The notes under the pieces: model-generated
Database searches by the model: none
Seen by the model: only the letters and a program-made list of their open reading frames with translations
Told to the model about the DNA's origin: nothing
Shown here: positions 4,776 through 5,999 of the stretch, in pieces
How the letters are laid out: each line of letters starts with the position of its first letter
Numbering within the stretch: the first letter of the stretch is position 1
Program-made: the position numbers and the translations under genes
Assembly: GCA_041484845.1 (NCBI GenBank)
Contig: JBGPIK010000413.1
Coordinates: forward strand, 1 to 5,999
Length of the DNA: 5,999 nucleotides
From: JBGPIK01 sp041484845
GTDB taxonomy: Bacteria; Desulfobacterota; Binatia; UBA9968
Direction: 5' to 3'

Positions 4776-5756
4776 TTATCTCTTTTTTAGCTCGTCGTTG
4801 GCTTTTTTGGCGAAGCTCCAGTCAACGATATTCGAAAGGGGAACGTTGGCTGCACTCTTTCGGGCTCCCTGAACCACTTGGATCACATTTTTCATCATGT
4901 CGTCGGAAGCAATACCCGTACGGTTGTATAGGACGACAATATCTCTGTAGATCTCCTCTCGCATCTCCGGATCTTTTATTCCCCAGCTCTTCTCCATAAA
5001 GGATAGCACGTCATTTTTACGCTCCCGGATGAAATCGATGCTCCTCAGGATTGCCTTGATGATTTTGACAATCTCTTGGGGCTTTTCCCGCATTTTATCG
5101 ACGTGCACCGCAACGCCCCCAAGCGGGATCTTTAGGATGTCATTGATCGCCACGAGTTCATTGAAGCCCCTGCTTTTTCGTCCGATCTTGTTAAAAGGCG
5201 GAACCAGCATCGCGGCATGAATAGAGTTGCTTTCCAGAGCCGCGTAGCGGCTGGAGCTGCCCCCGATCTGCATAAAGGTTACGTCCCTGTCGGGGTTTAG
5301 TCCGTGCTTTCTCAAGATCATAAGCGCCTCGCTGTGGGGTGTCCCGCCGAAGCTGCTGATCCCGATGATTTTCCCTTTCAAATCCTCCACCCTCTTTATG
5401 TCCGGGCTCGTTACTAAGACATGGTCGGAGCCATCCATGGCAGCCATTACGATGCGGAGCGGGAGCCCCGCAAGGGCGGCCCCGACAAAATTCGAAAAGG
5501 TTCCGCCGTAATCCACGTTCCGGCTGAGGACTCCGTTCACCACAACCTGGTTCTGCATGACCACAACAACGGTATTGAGTCCTTCGCTCTTGAAAAATCC
5601 CTTCTCCTCGGCGATGACGAAAGGCAGGTTAACGCTGCCGACACGGGTTGTGACTCCCAGGATAGTCTTCTCTACTTCGGCCGCAAGGCCTAAAGAAAAC
5701 ATCCCCAGGAGAATAAGAAGAGACAAATAAAGGTGGGCAACTCTGATGTTTCTCAC
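4776..5756 (-). CDS. NMT1/THI5-like periplasmic substrate-binding protein of an ABC transporter
   Basis: The predicted 326-residue exported protein belongs to the SsuA/TauA/THI5 group that delivers small organic molecules to ABC permeases. The signal peptide is clear: RNIR, a hydrophobic core LYLSLLILLGMFSLGLA, and a likely cut after LAA near residue 26. There is no lipobox Cys. Family marks follow: VNLPFVIAEEKGFFKSEGL (42-60), GVLSRNVDYGG (75-85), a VEDLKGKIIG block and a late hinge region ending NIVDWSFAKKA. I chose GTG at 5756 because it overlaps the upstream hydroxylase stop as GTGA and gives a proper signal peptide; GTG at 5774 adds six residues. No permease or ATPase gene is in the window. 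The tight overlap with a molybdenum hydroxylase suggests the ligand may be that enzyme's substrate. The ligand itself is unknown. Confidence 0.92.
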   Translation of the reverse strand: MRNIRVAHLYLSLLILLGMFSLGLAAEVEKTILGVTTRVGSVNLPFVIAEEKGFFKSEGLNTVVVVMQNQVVVNGVLSRNVDYGGTFSNFVGAALAGLPLRIVMAAMDGSDHVLVTSPDIKRVEDLKGKIIGISSFGGTPHSEALMILRKHGLNPDRDVTFMQIGGSSSRYAALESNSIHAAMLVPPFNKIGRKSRGFNELVAINDILKIPLGGVAVHVDKMREKPQEIVKIIKAILRSIDFIRERKNDVLSFMEKSWGIKDPEMREEIYRDIVVLYNRTGIASDDMMKNVIQVVQGARKSAANVPLSNIVDWSFAKKANDELKKR

Positions 5757-5999
5757 TTGCGCCCCCGTATCCACTCCCTTACTCGGTTGTGGCTCAGTGG
5801 TAGATCAGTCACTTTCACGCCAAAAGAGTCTAGAGCATTGGCGACCGCGTTGGCCAGCGTAGCTCCTGTCGCCAAGCTGGTCTCTTCGCCTCCTCCCTTA
5901 ACGCCAAGAGGATTGAGAGTCGAGGGGGCTTCCTCAAGGATGATAGCTTCGATGGGCGGGACAATCGTGCTGGTAGGGAGCAGATAGTCCATAAAGGTC
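5753..5999 (-). CDS. Xanthine dehydrogenase-family molybdopterin-binding (large) subunit, C-terminal part only
   Basis: The gene runs in from the right edge, and only the last 81 or so residues are visible. They match the end of CoxL/XdhB-type aerobic molybdenum hydroxylase subunits: MDYLLPTSTIVPPIEAI, then PLGVKGGGE, which holds the active-site glutamate that deprotonates the Mo hydroxyl. TGATLANAVANAL (the helix closing the Mo pocket) and GVKVTDLPLSHNRVREWI follow. Such enzymes hydroxylate N-heterocycles, aldehydes or CO, using Mo-cytosine dinucleotide with FeS and FAD subunits that would lie upstream of the window. The substrate cannot be read from this part. Its TGA at 5755-5753 overlaps the GTG of the binding-protein gene, so the two are probably translationally coupled. 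Confidence 0.9.
   Translation of the reverse strand, partial: TFMDYLLPTSTIVPPIEAIILEEAPSTLNPLGVKGGGEETSLATGATLANAVANALDSFGVKVTDLPLSHNRVREWIRGRK

Overview
The window looks like a stretch of chromosome from a moderately GC-rich, probably uncultivated environmental bacterium. A xanthine-dehydrogenase-family subunit next to an NMT1/SsuA-like binding protein, several toxin-antitoxin (TA) genes and short dispersed repeats would suit soil or groundwater lineages such as Methylomirabilota/Rokubacteria, Binatota or deltaproteobacterial relatives. That placement is a weak inference; no marker gene is present. Every gene I can support lies on the minus strand, so transcription runs from the right edge to the left.

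Right part (5999 to about 4560): the 3' end of a molybdenum hydroxylase large subunit (CoxL/XdhB type, with its active-site glutamate) overlaps by a GTGA the start of a secreted NMT1-like substrate-binding protein. A compact 55-residue ORF of unknown function follows 46 nt downstream.

Middle (4437 to 3600): a ribbon-helix-helix antitoxin and a PIN-domain (VapC-like) toxin lie 14 nt apart. The 3' end of the toxin gene is replaced by a 110-bp element bounded by AAAAGGGGACATTCT inverted repeats, preceded by a 12-bp tandem repeat. The toxin's fourth acidic motif appears to be lost.

Left-centre (3583 to 2092): a complete quinone reductase-like MDR oxidoreductase is followed by a MAPEG-family membrane protein. 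These may form a small electrophile or redox detoxification pair.

Left (1777 to 122): a Phd/YefM antitoxin and RelE/ParE toxin operon has a near-consensus promoter with a dyad over its -10 box. Beyond a 370-bp repeat-derived spacer lies a second, 5'-truncated copy of the MDR gene. The two MDR copies are 686-bp direct repeats, about 95% identical by hand count and without indels. They flank the RelE module and the MAPEG gene, so recombination between them could delete both.

I see no tRNA, rRNA, CRISPR array or intact transposase. I do not see a clear new defence system. The most notable things are the repeat-flanked TA island, the repeat insertion that rewrites the VapC C-terminus, and the unannotated 55-residue ORF.
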